NCBI RefSeq assembly: GCF_001557535.2 | Contig: NZ_CP014306.1 | Span: 2,356,001-2,420,000 of the forward strand | DNA: 64,000 bases | From: Burkholderia sp. PAMC 26561 | Lineage (GTDB): Bacteria > Pseudomonadota > Gammaproteobacteria > Burkholderiales > Burkholderiaceae | Reading direction: 5' to 3' | Shown: in pieces, positions 23,245-33,237 of the stretch | Layout of the letters: the number at the start of each line of letters is the position of its first letter | Position numbering within the stretch: the stretch's first letter is position 1 | Position numbers and translations under genes: made by a program | The notes under the pieces: generated by a model | Told to the model about the DNA's origin: nothing | Seen by the model: the letters and a program-made list of their open reading frames with translations, nothing else | Database searches by the model: none

Positions 23245-24381
23245 ATGAGCCGACTTTCTGGACGCATGCGCATCATGACCCGCGCATTGCCCCGGCTGAC
23301 GTTGAAGCCGTTGCGCCGGAAGCCGCAGGTGGTGAGGCGCGTCCTGATTGCGCATCACTTGTTGCTTGGCGACACGCTGCTGCTGACGCCGCTCATCGCC
23401 AAATTGCGCGCCCAACATCCGGATGCGCAGATCGTGCTGACCTGTCCGAAGCCGATCGTGCCGCTTTACGCCGGCAAGCCGTTCGGTATCGATGTGATTC
23501 CCTTCGATCCGCGCGACCAGCGCTCGGTCAGGGCCGTGTTGCGTTCGGGACCGTACGATCTCGGCATCGTAGCCGGGGATAATCGTCATGCGTGGCTGGC
23601 GCTCGCGGCCGGATGCCGGTGGATCGTCGGTCACGCGCACGATCTCCCTGCCTGGAAGAACTGGCCGCTCAACCAGGCCGTGCCCTATCCAGACCATCCG
23701 GGCGCGTGGGCCGATATTGCCGCCGGGTTGATCGACGGGCCGGCGCCGCGGGCATATCGGACGGAGGACTGGCCAGCTCCGGCGCCTGCGGCGCTCGCGG
23801 AAGACGATGCACGCATCTTGCAGCAACCTTACGTGGTGCTGCATCCAGGCGCGAGCACTGACGTCAAGCGCTGGCCCGATGAGCGCTGGCGCGCGCTGGC
23901 GGCTTATGTGGAAACGCTCGGGCTCAGGCCGGTATGGAGCGGCGGCCCCAGCGAAACCGGGTTGATCGACGCAATCGATCCCGCCGGACGGTATGCGAGC
24001 TTTGCCGGCCGTATCGATTTGCGTCAGGTGTGGCATATGTTCGCCGGTGCGCGGGCGATCGTCTGCCCTGATACCGGCGTGGCTCATCTCGGACGTCTGA
24101 CCGGCGTGCCGACCATCGCGCTGTTCGGGCCGGGCAACGCACTGATCCATGGCGCGGGAAACTACTGGCGCGATGCGCCGTTCACGCCGGTTACTATCGC
24201 TGAAATGCCGTGCCGTGATCAACCCGATATTTTCAGGCGGTACGTGGCGTGGGCCCGCCGCTGTGATCGCAATACATCGACGTGCGTCGCATGGCGCGGC
24301 GACCATGCCGACTGCATGGGCTTTATATCGCTTGAGGCCGTCTGCAAAAGCTTGCGGGCGGCTCTTCCGGGAGTGCAATGA
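23245..24381 (+). CDS. Glycosyltransferase family 9 (heptosyltransferase-like)
   Basis: 378 residues with the GT9 pattern: VLIAHHLLLGDTLLLTPLIAKLR at the N-terminus, YVVLHPGASTDVKRWP and CPDTGVAHLGRLTGVPTIALFGP in the donor domain. GT9 enzymes include WaaC/WaaF/WaaQ, which add heptose to the LPS inner core. The first about 30 residues are basic, and an alternative start at 23275 (MTRALPRL) is possible. The C-terminal Cys-rich segment (CRDQPDIF, CDRNTSTC, CMGF) is unusual. The stop overlaps the ligase start by 4 bp. Confidence 0.85.
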   Translation: MSRLSGRMRIMTRALPRLTLKPLRRKPQVVRRVLIAHHLLLGDTLLLTPLIAKLRAQHPDAQIVLTCPKPIVPLYAGKPFGIDVIPFDPRDQRSVRAVLRSGPYDLGIVAGDNRHAWLALAAGCRWIVGHAHDLPAWKNWPLNQAVPYPDHPGAWADIAAGLIDGPAPRAYRTEDWPAPAPAALAEDDARILQQPYVVLHPGASTDVKRWPDERWRALAAYVETLGLRPVWSGGPSETGLIDAIDPAGRYASFAGRIDLRQVWHMFAGARAIVCPDTGVAHLGRLTGVPTIALFGPGNALIHGAGNYWRDAPFTPVTIAEMPCRDQPDIFRRYVAWARRCDRNTSTCVAWRGDHADCMGFISLEAVCKSLRAALPGVQ

Positions 24382-25664
24382 CGAAGATGTGCGTGAAGGT
24401 GGAACGCGTCCTGTGGGTGGCGTGTCCAGTCATTATGTTTGTCGCGATGTTCGCCCACATGACCGCGCTCGAAAACCTGTCGCTGGGACTTGTGGGGATC
24501 GGCACGCTTGCCGCGGCATTTTCGCCGGACCGGCCATCGCCGTTGCGCTGGCCGTTGGTACTGCCTATAGCGGCCTGGGGCGCCTGGGCGCTGATATCCG
24601 TCTCGTGGTCGCCGTTCCCGCGCGACAGCATGCATGCGTGGCTCGACGAAGTGCTGTATCCGCTCGTGTCTTTCCTGGCGTTCTGGCTCATCGGCACACG
24701 CACTGAGCGGCCGCAGCAGATCGTGCTGATCAACTGGGTTGCGTGCCTGCTGCTCGCGGCCGGCAGTGTGTATTACTGGGGCCGCCTGCAGCCGCCCACC
24801 AATCCCGCCGATGTCCTTCTTCACTACTACAACCGGGTTGGCCACACGAGCACGCTCGCCATCTTCTCGATAACCCTTTTCACCGGCTTCCTGATGGATC
24901 GCCGCTGGCGGCTTTTCGGGCTGAGCGGCATTGTGCTGGCGCTGGTCATCGGCCTGGCGACGCTCAATCGGTTTTTCTGGCCGGCTGCGGGTGTCACGCT
25001 CGTGGTCGCGGCTTACCCGCTGTATCGGAAGCATTTGTTCCTTGCGGCGGTGAGCGTGCTGGTGATTTGCGTCGCAGCGGTGGGAACGCTCGAGCTGAGC
25101 GTGCGTTTGCGTCTCGGTCACAACATGCCGAAACCGGTGGCGCGCGAAGTCACGGTCGCCGGCGACAAGATGTACATGCCGGAGGCACTGGCGGGTATCG
25201 GCGACGCGATGTCCTCCGATACCCGTCCCAAACTGTGGGCGTTCTACGGGCGGGAGGGCGAGGCGCGCACGTGGACGGGCGTTGGTTTTGGCAAGCCTTT
25301 GCCGGGACGCGTCTTTCAGGCGGAAATTCCGCCGAGCTTGCTGGAGCGTGAGCCGCAGGCGTTGACGCACGCGCATAACCTTTTCCTGAACACGTGGCTC
25401 GAGACGGGCATTGTCGGCGTGGTGCTGGAGATTTCGTTGCTGCTGGCGTTGATCTGGCGCTTCTGGCGTCTGCGGCACGCGGTGCCATGGGTGAGCGCTG
25501 CGGGAATAGCGCTGGCGGTGGGCATGATCGCGAAAAATTCCACCGATGACTTCATGTGGCAGACGACGGCACTTGCATTCTGGTGTTTTTCCGGCTTCCT
25601 GATGGGGCAGGGGGAAAAGCTGGCTGGAATGGTTCCGAAAGCGCGCAACGGCGAACAGCGATGA
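24378..25664 (+). CDS. O-antigen ligase family membrane protein (WaaL-like)
   Basis: 428 residues with about 10-11 hydrophobic helices. The large periplasmic loop lies at about residues 240-320 and contains [20 protein letters not shown] and then [17 protein letters not shown], the HxxNxxL segment typical of the Wzy_C/O-antigen ligase family (PF04932). The enzyme would join undecaprenyl-linked O-antigen to lipid A-core at the periplasmic face. It is coupled to the GT9 gene (ATGA) and followed after 220 bp by msbA. A Wzy-type polymerase cannot be excluded from sequence alone, but the position beside msbA favours the ligase. Confidence 0.8.
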   Translation: MTKMCVKVERVLWVACPVIMFVAMFAHMTALENLSLGLVGIGTLAAAFSPDRPSPLRWPLVLPIAAWGAWALISVSWSPFPRDSMHAWLDEVLYPLVSFLAFWLIGTRTERPQQIVLINWVACLLLAAGSVYYWGRLQPPTNPADVLLHYYNRVGHTSTLAIFSITLFTGFLMDRRWRLFGLSGIVLALVIGLATLNRFFWPAAGVTLVVAAYPLYRKHLFLAAVSVLVICVAAVGTLELSVRLRLGHNMPKPVAREVTVAGDKMYMPEALAGIGDAMSSDTRPKLWAFYGREGEARTWTGVGFGKPLPGRVFQAEIPPSLLEREPQALTHAHNLFLNTWLETGIVGVVLEISLLLALIWRFWRLRHAVPWVSAAGIALAVGMIAKNSTDDFMWQTTALAFWCFSGFLMGQGEKLAGMVPKARNGEQR

Positions 25665-25884
25665 TCGTGCGCCGTATGTGTTAGCCGCGTTTCTGAGCTT
25701 CTCGGAAAATTGCCGTGGCGAAGCGCCGAGGGTGTTAATGAGACAGAGCACCCCACCGCATTACAATACCGGTTTGCCGAACCGGCACAGGGCAGAGTCA
25801 GGGCAAGAGCACAAAAGCACAGGCGCCGTGCGAGCGGCCAAGTCCCGTGCGCGCCCGCCCATGCACCAACCAGGAAAACAACTT

Positions 25885-27669
25885 TTGAGTCAAAAGCCAA
25901 CCTTGAGCAAAACGATCGGCGGCGGCAAGACCACATCGCCCGCCGCCGTCATGACCCGGCTCTGGCCATACATCAAGCCGCTCCTCGGCATCGTGACGCT
26001 CGGCCTGATCGCGATGGGTTTTGTCGCCGCCAGCGAAGCCGGTATCCCGATGCTGCTCAAACCGCTGCTCGACCACGGCTTCGGCGCGAACGGCAGCGCG
26101 AGCGCCAAGTGGATCGTGCCTGCTGCGGTTGTCGGTCTCGCGGTCGTGCGCGGCGGCATGCAGTATGCGTCCGGCTACCTGCTTTCGTACGTCACCAACA
26201 AGATCCTGCTCGAACTGCGCCTCAAGATGTTCGACCGGATGATCAACACCAGCGCCGGTTTTTTCCAGCGCGAAACTGCCAGTACTATCATCAACGCGAT
26301 CGTGTTCGAGGTGAACCAGATCCTGAACGTGCTGCAAAGCGTTGTCGTGACGCTCGTGCGCGATTCGCTGACGGTGATCTTCCTGCTCGGCTATCTATTC
26401 ATCCTAAACTGGCGCCTGACGCTCGTGATCGCGGTGATCCTGCCGGCTATCGGCTGGCTGGTCAGCAAGATCAACCGGCGGTTGCGCCGCCTGAACCGCG
26501 AGCATCAGTTGCTCACGAACGAGCTGTCGTACATCGTTGAAGAAACGGTCGGCGGCTACAAGGTCGTGAAGGTGCATAACGGCCAGAAGTACGAAAACGA
26601 CCGCTTCACCGACATGAGCAACCGCCTGCGCGGCTACTCCATGCGCATGACGGTGTCGGGCGGTCTCGCCCAGCCGCTGACGCAATTCCTCGCATCGATT
26701 GCGCTCGCGATCGTGATCACCATCGCCGTCGTGCAATCGGCGAACGACCAGACCACGGTCGGCGGTTTCGTCGCGTTCGTCACGTCCATGCTGCTGGTGA
26801 TCTCGCCGCTCAAGCACCTGATCGACATCAACCAGCCGCTGCAGCGCGGCATGACGGCGGCCGAGCTGATCTTCGGTCTGATCGATGAACCCGTCGAGCC
26901 CGAAGGCGGCGGCCGTCCCTTGCAGCGCGCGCGCGGCGAAGTGGAATTCCGCGACGTGTCGTTCAGCTATGGCACGAGCGGCGCGCCTACGCTCGATGCC
27001 GTGTCGTTCAAGGTCGCGCCGGGCGAGATGGTGGCGCTGGCGGGGGCATCGGGCAGCGGCAAGACAACGCTGGTCAACCTGCTGCCGCGTTTCTTCGACC
27101 CGGCCGGCGGCGCGGTCATGGTCGACGGCGTGGCGCTTCCCGAATACAGCCTCCACGACCTGCGCAGCCAAATGGCGATGGTGAGCCAGGACGTGGTGCT
27201 CTTCAACGACACGATCGCCGCCAATGTCGCGTATGGCCAGACACCGGACCGCGAACGCGTGAGAGCGGCGCTCGCCGCGGCAAATCTGGCGGACGTGGTC
27301 GACGCCATGCCCGAAGGCATGGAGACACGCGTAGGCGGCAACGGCATGCGGCTCTCGGGGGGCCAGCGCCAGCGGCTTGCGATTGCGCGCGCCATTTACA
27401 AGGATGCACCGATCCTGATCCTCGACGAAGCGACGTCCGCGCTCGACTCCGAATCCGAGCGGCACGTCCAGGAAGCGCTGGAAACCCTGATGAAAGGGCG
27501 CACGACGCTGGTCATCGCGCACCGGTTATCGACGATCGAGCGCGCGGATCGCATCCTCGTGATGGACGCGGGCAAGATCGCCGAGCAGGGCAGTCACGCC
27601 GAATTGCTGCGGCACAACGGGCTGTATGCGAACCTGCATCGGATCCAGTATCAGCAGCAAGCGGCTTGA
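25885..27669 (+). CDS. msbA: Lipid A export ABC transporter MsbA
   Basis: 594-residue half-transporter: six membrane helices in residues about 30-320 and a C-terminal ABC domain with Walker [15 protein letters not shown], signature [14 protein letters not shown], Walker [12 protein letters not shown] and the switch His in VIAHRLST. It flips lipid A-core to the periplasmic leaflet. I chose the TTG at 25885 (reads [14 protein letters not shown] after Met) because AGGA lies 9 nt before it; an in-frame ATG at 25861 adds eight residues. It ends the LPS cluster and is followed by a terminator. Confidence 0.93.
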   Translation: MSQKPTLSKTIGGGKTTSPAAVMTRLWPYIKPLLGIVTLGLIAMGFVAASEAGIPMLLKPLLDHGFGANGSASAKWIVPAAVVGLAVVRGGMQYASGYLLSYVTNKILLELRLKMFDRMINTSAGFFQRETASTIINAIVFEVNQILNVLQSVVVTLVRDSLTVIFLLGYLFILNWRLTLVIAVILPAIGWLVSKINRRLRRLNREHQLLTNELSYIVEETVGGYKVVKVHNGQKYENDRFTDMSNRLRGYSMRMTVSGGLAQPLTQFLASIALAIVITIAVVQSANDQTTVGGFVAFVTSMLLVISPLKHLIDINQPLQRGMTAAELIFGLIDEPVEPEGGGRPLQRARGEVEFRDVSFSYGTSGAPTLDAVSFKVAPGEMVALAGASGSGKTTLVNLLPRFFDPAGGAVMVDGVALPEYSLHDLRSQMAMVSQDVVLFNDTIAANVAYGQTPDRERVRAALAAANLADVVDAMPEGMETRVGGNGMRLSGGQRQRLAIARAIYKDAPILILDEATSALDSESERHVQEALETLMKGRTTLVIAHRLSTIERADRILVMDAGKIAEQGSHAELLRHNGLYANLHRIQYQQQAA

Positions 27670-27690
27670 AACAAGAAGTCGCTCTGACCG

Positions 27691-27730
27691 AAACGCGCGC
27701 TTTGCTCAACAGGCAAGGGCGCGTTTTTTA
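27691..27730 (+). terminator. Rho-independent terminator after msbA
   Basis: 8-bp stem AAACGCGC (27691-27698) with GCGCGTTT (27719-27726), an inner TTGC/GCAA pairing, and six T's at the end of the 3' arm. Confidence 0.88.
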
Positions 27731-27741
27731 TTTGCGCGGGT

Positions 27742-28380
27742 TCACGATTGAACCGGCGTTGCCGGTGCGGCCGCCTCGCGCGCTTTCATCCGCTTGCGAT
27801 AAATGATCGTCCACACCGTCAGGCCGCCATAAATCCCGTAGCCGATAAACGGCGACACCAGCAGGAAGCGTTCGATCGGCCAATGCCACGCAAGCCACGC
27901 GCGCAGCAGGTTCTCGCCGGTCAGCCCCAGTCCCCACGCAAACGTCATCAGGCGGATCGAGCGGCGCAATTGAGGCCGGCTCTCCCACAGTGTCTCGAAG
28001 CGCTCGGCGCCGCCATCGGATTCGCGTGCCACCGTCGCCCGTGCGAGGTAGAACGTCAGCGGCCGGCGCGCGACGAGCGATAGCAGGAACGCAAGGCCGA
28101 TGGCGCCGGATGCCATCGATTCACGCATCAGCAAGAGGCGCGGACTGCCGCCAAGCGCCATCAGCACGATGGACAGCGCAATGCCGATCAACACCAGCAC
28201 GCTCAGGGCATCGACACGCCGGTTCCTTGCAAACTCGGCAAGACTCCAGACAATCGGCGGCACCGCCGATGCATACAGCGCCCCAAGCTCACCCCAATAC
28301 GGCAACGCGAGTTTGTAAGCGAGCCAGGGCAGCAGCAGATTCACCACGAGCTCGATCACTTGTGCGGGGCGAATCTTCAT
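27742..28380 (-). CDS. VC0807-type membrane protein of unknown function
   Basis: 212 residues from the ATG at 28380. Five to six hydrophobic helices, for example VIELVVNLLLPWLAYKLA, VLVLIGIALSIVLMALGG and VSPFIGYGIYGGLTVWTIIYRKR. The first two-thirds resembles the VC0807 family of inner-membrane proteins. The start was chosen because the first helix of the family begins here; the upstream in-frame extension to 28482 overlaps the next gene and lacks similarity. It lies 31 bp after a second small membrane gene on the same strand. No function is known. Confidence 0.75.
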   Translation of the reverse strand: MKIRPAQVIELVVNLLLPWLAYKLALPYWGELGALYASAVPPIVWSLAEFARNRRVDALSVLVLIGIALSIVLMALGGSPRLLLMRESMASGAIGLAFLLSLVARRPLTFYLARATVARESDGGAERFETLWESRPQLRRSIRLMTFAWGLGLTGENLLRAWLAWHWPIERFLLVSPFIGYGIYGGLTVWTIIYRKRMKAREAAAPATPVQS

Positions 28381-28411
28381 ATTGAACGGAGGGCGGGTCA
28401 AAGGCGGATAT

Positions 28412-28711
28412 TCACGTAAAGATCGACACGACGATTGCCAGCCAAAGCGCGCCCACGCCTGCCAGAAAGGCGTGCCGCGCATGGCGTATCAGGGAGTCGT
28501 CGTCGGGGTGGGCGACGGGGGAGGTGGCGAGCCAGGGCACCAGACCCAGGCATATGAAGCCGCCGAGTGCAAGGATGGCCACGGTAACATCGGCGAAATG
28601 CCACTGGGTTGATTCGTGGATGCCCCAGTACCCGAGGAATACGATGCCGATTGAAAACACAGTCGCCGCCGCCGAACTGAGCGCGGCGACTGTACCCGCG
28701 GGATAGGCCAT
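28412..28711 (-). CDS. Small three-helix membrane protein, unknown
   Basis: 99 residues with three predicted membrane helices: AALSSAAATVFSIGIVFLGYWGI, VAILALGGFICLGLVPWLA and AFLAGVGALWLAIVVSIF. Between helices 2 and 3 lies a short charged loop (HPDDDSLIRHAR). I do not recognise the family. It is upstream of, and probably co-transcribed with, the VC0807-type gene. Confidence 0.65.
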   Translation of the reverse strand: MAYPAGTVAALSSAAATVFSIGIVFLGYWGIHESTQWHFADVTVAILALGGFICLGLVPWLATSPVAHPDDDSLIRHARHAFLAGVGALWLAIVVSIFT

Positions 28712-28799
28712 TCCAACCTCCGGCGAACGCGTTAAACGCGGATTGTAGCAATCATAGGTCGTTGCGACGGGAGTTTGGGAAAGCGGTGCGGCCGCCCGG

Positions 28800-31700
28800 T
28801 CAGCTATCGCGCGAACCCTGGATATCGGCGCGGGGCAGGTCGTCGAGTTCTGTGCTGGCCGATGGTTTTTCGCGGGTCATCGACTTGAATTTGCGCTGCA
28901 TGAATCTTTGCACCGATACCACGATGAAAAACGCCAGCGGCGTGAACACGAGCCCGAGGACGGTCGCGGTGATCGCGCCGCCGAACACGCCGGTGCCAAT
29001 CGAACGCCGGCTTTCCGCCCCGGCGCCGCTCGACACGAGCAGCGGCGTGACGCCCAGCAAAAATGCCGCCGATGTCATCACGATTGGCCGGAAGCGGGCG
29101 CTTGCAGCGGCGACGATGGCTTCGGCCAGCGCCATGCCATCGGCGTGAAGCGTGCGGGCGAACTGCACGATCAAGATCGCGTTTTTCGCCGATAACCCGA
29201 TCACCGTGATCATGCCGACCTTGAAATACACGTCGTTCGGCATGCCGCGCGTGTACATCGCGATCACCGCGCCGATCATGCCGAGCGGCACGATGGTCAG
29301 CACCGCCAGCGGAATGGTCCAGCTCTCGTAGAGCGCGGCCAGCGCCATGAACACGGCCAGCAGCGACAAGCCGATCAGCACCGGCGTGAGCCGCGCCGCG
29401 CGGGTCTCTTCGAGCGCGGTATCGGTCCAGTCGAAGCCGACGCCAACCGGCAGCATCTGCGCGAGGCGCTCCATTTCGGCCATCGCCGCGCCGGAGCTCA
29501 CGCCGTTGGCCGGGCGGCCGCTGACATCGATTGAAGGCGAGCCGTTGTAGCGCGTGAGCACGGAAGGACCGGTCGTCCAGTGGAGCGATGCCACCGACGA
29601 CAACGGCACCATCTGCCCCGCAAGATTGCGCACCGAGAGATTCATGAGATCGGCTTCGGTCATGCGCGAAGACGCATCGGCGGCGATCATCACGCGGCGC
29701 ATCCGGCCGCCGGACGGGAAGTCGTCGATGTACGTCGAGCCGAAGGTATTGCCGAGCGCATCGCCGATCCTGTCGAACGACACCCCCAGCGCATACGCTT
29801 TTGCACGGTCGACATCCAGCACGATGCGCGGTGCGTCCGGCAGCGCTTCCGAGTGGACATCGGCGAACGCGGGGTTGCGTTTGGCTTGATCGAAGAGCTG
29901 TTCCCGCGCCGCGGTCAACGCCTGGATTCCAATGCCGCCACGGTCCTCCAGGCGCATCACGAAGCCTTCTGAATGGCCCATGCCGGGCACGGGCGGCGGC
30001 ATCTGCGCCGAGACCGTCGCGTCCATGATGCCCGCGAGCGAGCGGTTCAATTTGTCGCGCAGCGCGCCTGCATCGATATCCCGCGCGGACCAGTCCTTCA
30101 GGTCCACGAAACACATTGCCACGTTCTGGCCGCTGCCCTGGAAGCTCCAGCCAACGACGCTCGTGATATTCGATACCGCCGGTTCGCGTCGAAGAATGGC
30201 TTCCGTTTGTTCGATAGCGGCGAGTGTGCGCGCCTGCGTGGCGCCGGCCGGCAATTGCACCATGACCTGGAGCTGGGCCTGGTCTTCCTGTGGCAGGAAA
30301 CCATTGGGCATATGCATATAAAGCAGCGCGCATGCGCCGGCGAGCATGAGATACACCACGAACATGGAACCTGCCCGACGCAACACGCGTGCGACGAGGC
30401 CGCTGTATTTGCGCGAGGTCCAGTCGAACATGGCGGGAAAGCCGCGTGAACTGTGCTTGCCGTGAGCACCATGTCCTCGCGCGTCGCGCGGCGGCGCCTT
30501 CAGCAAGTTCGCGCACAACGCGGGCGTAAGCGAGAGCGCGGTGAACGCGGAGACGAGGATCGACGCGATCATTGCCACCGTGAATTGCCGATAGATCCCG
30601 CCTACGCTGCCCGGGAAAAAGGCCATCGGTACGAACACGGCAGTAAGCACCGCCGTGATGCCGACAATCGCGCTGCCCATCTGTTTCATCGCGCGGCGCG
30701 TGGCGGCCTTGGGTGCAAGACCTTCCTCACGCATCACGCGATCGACGTTTTCGACGACCACGATCGCGTCATCGACAAGAATGCCGATTGCAAGCACCAG
30801 CGCGAACATGGTGAAGACGTTGATGGACATGCCGAGCGCGTAGAGCGCGAGCAGCGCGCCGGTGAGCGCGACCGGAATCACGACGGTCGGCACGAGCGCA
30901 TACCGCAAGTCGCGCAGGAACAGCCACATGACGAGGAACACGAGCAGCACGGCTTCGAGCAGGGTCAGCGCCACTTCGTGCAGCGCGACGTGGACAAACC
31001 TGGAGGTATCGAAGGGGATCACGACTGCCACGCCCGGCGGCAAGCTGCGCGACAGTTCGGCGAGCTTCGCGCGAATTGCATCCGACGTTTCGATGGCGTT
31101 GCCTTGCGGCGAGAGCTTGATCCCGACCGTTGCCGATGGTTTGCCGTTCAGCCGTGAAAACGACGCGTAACTATCGCGGCCCACCTCTACACGCGCCACG
31201 TCTTTCAGCCGGACCGCCGATCCGTCCGGCCGCGCCTTCAGCACGATTTCGCCGAATTCCTGCGGCGAGATCAACTGGCCGCGCACGGTCACCGTCGCCG
31301 TCAGTTGCTGCCCCTCGACGAACGGCACGTCGCCGAGCGTGCCGGCTGTTACCGTCGAGTTTTGCGTGGCGATGGCCTGCGTCACGTCGGCGGCGGCGAG
31401 GTTGTACTCGCGCAGTTTCATCGGATCGATCCAGACGCGCAGCGCCTCGCCCGCGTCCCACAAATCGGCGGCGCCGACGCCCGGCGCGCGCTTCAGGTCG
31501 CGCAGCATGTAGCGGTTCACGTAGTCGCTCAGCACCACTGAATCGCGCTTGCCATCGGTGGAGGTGAGCGCCACGAGCATTAGGAAGGTGCCCGTGGACT
31601 TGAACACGCTGATGCCTTGCTGGACGACCTGCTGCGGCAGCCGCGATTCGATCTGCTTCATGCGGTTCTGGACATCGACCATGGCGATGTCCGGGTTCGT

Positions 31701-31991
31701 TCCCGCCGAGAAGGTGGCGGCGATCTCGAGTTCGCCGATGCTGTCGCTCGTGGTTTCGTAGTACTGCAGGCCTTCGGCGCCATCGAGACTTTCTTCGATC
31801 ACGCTCGCGACCGTGTTGTCGACGCTTTCCGGCGCGGCTCCCGGATACATGGCCGAGATCACGATGCGCGGCGGCGTCAGCCGCGGGTATTGCGCGACGG
31901 GCAGGAAGGGCGTGACGAGCGCGCCCGCCACGAAAATGGCGAGCGCAACGATCCATGCAAATACCGGACGATCGATAAAGAAAGACGACAC
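28800..31991 (-). CDS. HAE1-type RND multidrug efflux permease (AcrB/MexB-like), without adaptor nearby
   Basis: 1063 residues with the full RND architecture: start FFIDRPVFAWIVALAIFVAGA, twelve membrane helices, two large periplasmic loops and the proton-relay aspartates of TM4 in GILVDDAIVVVENV. The GlnGln-type loop LPQQVVQQGISV and the C-terminal SAKNAILIVQFA fit the HAE1 hydrophobic/amphiphilic group. Inner-membrane proton antiporter that needs a periplasmic adaptor and an outer-membrane channel; neither is found in the flanking 4 kb, so partners must be encoded elsewhere or lost. The start ATG at 31991 is clear. Confidence 0.92.
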   Translation of the reverse strand: MSSFFIDRPVFAWIVALAIFVAGALVTPFLPVAQYPRLTPPRIVISAMYPGAAPESVDNTVASVIEESLDGAEGLQYYETTSDSIGELEIAATFSAGTNPDIAMVDVQNRMKQIESRLPQQVVQQGISVFKSTGTFLMLVALTSTDGKRDSVVLSDYVNRYMLRDLKRAPGVGAADLWDAGEALRVWIDPMKLREYNLAAADVTQAIATQNSTVTAGTLGDVPFVEGQQLTATVTVRGQLISPQEFGEIVLKARPDGSAVRLKDVARVEVGRDSYASFSRLNGKPSATVGIKLSPQGNAIETSDAIRAKLAELSRSLPPGVAVVIPFDTSRFVHVALHEVALTLLEAVLLVFLVMWLFLRDLRYALVPTVVIPVALTGALLALYALGMSINVFTMFALVLAIGILVDDAIVVVENVDRVMREEGLAPKAATRRAMKQMGSAIVGITAVLTAVFVPMAFFPGSVGGIYRQFTVAMIASILVSAFTALSLTPALCANLLKAPPRDARGHGAHGKHSSRGFPAMFDWTSRKYSGLVARVLRRAGSMFVVYLMLAGACALLYMHMPNGFLPQEDQAQLQVMVQLPAGATQARTLAAIEQTEAILRREPAVSNITSVVGWSFQGSGQNVAMCFVDLKDWSARDIDAGALRDKLNRSLAGIMDATVSAQMPPPVPGMGHSEGFVMRLEDRGGIGIQALTAAREQLFDQAKRNPAFADVHSEALPDAPRIVLDVDRAKAYALGVSFDRIGDALGNTFGSTYIDDFPSGGRMRRVMIAADASSRMTEADLMNLSVRNLAGQMVPLSSVASLHWTTGPSVLTRYNGSPSIDVSGRPANGVSSGAAMAEMERLAQMLPVGVGFDWTDTALEETRAARLTPVLIGLSLLAVFMALAALYESWTIPLAVLTIVPLGMIGAVIAMYTRGMPNDVYFKVGMITVIGLSAKNAILIVQFARTLHADGMALAEAIVAAASARFRPIVMTSAAFLLGVTPLLVSSGAGAESRRSIGTGVFGGAITATVLGLVFTPLAFFIVVSVQRFMQRKFKSMTREKPSASTELDDLPRADIQGSRDS

Positions 31992-32364
31992 GCAGGTCCT
32001 GACGATTTAACGGGGTTGATCCGGGCTTTTTTCTGGAAAAGCGTCTGCGAGGCGCGGATGCGCGAGCAGCGGAGCCGACGGAAAATCGATCTTAGAAATA
32101 TAAAAAGACCGTGTCCAGCATTATTAAAAAGGAGGATTGAAACAGGCGCGCTTCATATTTATTTAATAATCGCGCCAGTGCGTATCTTCACTTTTCCAAA
32201 TGCTGGAATATGTGTTTAACGCATTGCCTATTATCAAACCTGATACCGGGTGTGCTGGTTCGACGTTGAGGCCGAGGGCAACGCGATGTCGCTTGTTGAG
32301 TTGGATGTGCGGCTTCCGGCAGGCCTGCCTTCGCAGTTGCCGGAGCGCCAGGGACGTCAATATT

Positions 32365-32586
32365 TCAGCCACACGTGGACGCCGGTCTTGAATTCGAGTC
32401 TTCGAGCATCGAGATGGCCGCGTGTATTTGTCCAACTCGTTTGCGCTGGGCGGGCATGAGCGTCAAGGACAACATCGAGTCCACGCGTTTTCTCCAGTAC
32501 GACAGAGAAAGCCCGTGACTCGCGGCAATCTTGTTTACCACGCGTTCAAGATGCACGAGATCTTTTTCGATAAGATAGTTATTCAA
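32365..32586 (-). CDS. Small basic protein, unknown
   Basis: 73 residues starting from TTG at 32586, with GGGGA spaced 6 nt upstream (minus strand). The sequence is amphipathic and basic: NNYLIEKDLVHLERVVNKIAASHG, then SLSYWRKRVDSMLSL and PAQRKRVGQIHAAISMLE. It looks like a compact helical protein rather than a chance frame, in a lower-GC gap otherwise free of genes. I do not recognise the family. The call rests on composition and the Shine-Dalgarno only. Confidence 0.45.
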   Translation of the reverse strand: MNNYLIEKDLVHLERVVNKIAASHGLSLSYWRKRVDSMLSLTLMPAQRKRVGQIHAAISMLEDSNSRPASTCG

Positions 32587-32810
32587 TTTAATTCCCCGGT
32601 TGCGCCACAATTCGGTTGCTATTAATGGTGGCCTGTTTGATTCGAGCCGTTTGCTTTTATTGTCTGAGCGTTCTCGTTCAGACCCGCACTGGTCAATGCG
32701 ATACGTTTTAGGTGCACGAGACGTGCCACGTATTTCGAAGAGAACACGATTGCTGCTACACCCCGTAGCGTCCCCAGCCGGTCACATTCACCGGGCTGTT
32801 ACGCCGCAGC

Positions 32811-32820
32811 GTTACGTAAC
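32811..32820. promoter_or_regulatory. Perfect 10-bp palindrome with flanking half sites
   Basis: GTTACGTAAC, with CTGTTACGCC at 32797 and GATCGTAACGC at 32832. Repeated GTTACG half-sites could be an operator, but no partner regulator is evident. Confidence 0.25.
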
Positions 32821-33237
32821 GGCGGCGAAAAGATCGTAACGCGGAGAGGGATGGAGTGGGTCATCGTTGCCGGTTTAGCTATTTTGGGCGGTGGGACTCA
32901 ATTAGATTTTACCGGGCCTTTTTCCCGCATTTTTTGTACGGCGCTAATTCGTTTCTACCGATTAAACGGTGAACAGGTTCACAGGTGTAGGTGGTGCGGC
33001 GTTATAACTACATCCGCCGAATTAATCCCGATATTGTCTCGACCGCATTTGCCAATAGCGACTAGTATCAGTTAAAAGGACGGCGAAAAATAACGCCACC
33101 CATCCTGATATATCTCGCGTGGCGGAAGGACACCCGGCGCGAATTCTCAGGAAACAGATTGGCCGGCTCGCCCCGCGTTCGTACGCTTTTTGCGTCGATT
33201 GTTCGTGCGATTTGCCGGTTCTCGGAAGGAGCTTCCG

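Larger units (their letters stand above)
31992..33237. other. Lower-GC, mostly gene-free stretch between the RND pump and the PAS kinase
   Basis: About 1.2 kb with visibly more A/T (TTATTAAAAAGGAGG near 32130; TATTTATTTAATAATCG near 32157; TTTTTTGTACGG near 32935) than the surrounding genes. Apart from the small basic ORF at 32365-32586 I see no supported gene. It contains the palindrome GTTACGTAAC at 32811-32820, with further GTTACG/CGTAAC copies within 30 bp. Composition and lack of conserved genes suggest acquired or decayed DNA. Confidence 0.5.

Noticed and set aside
32163..32459. Two opposite ORFs (minus 32163-32435, plus 32250-32459) in the low-GC gap
   Set aside because: Compositional noise; they overlap the better-supported small basic ORF and each other and lack good ribosome sites.
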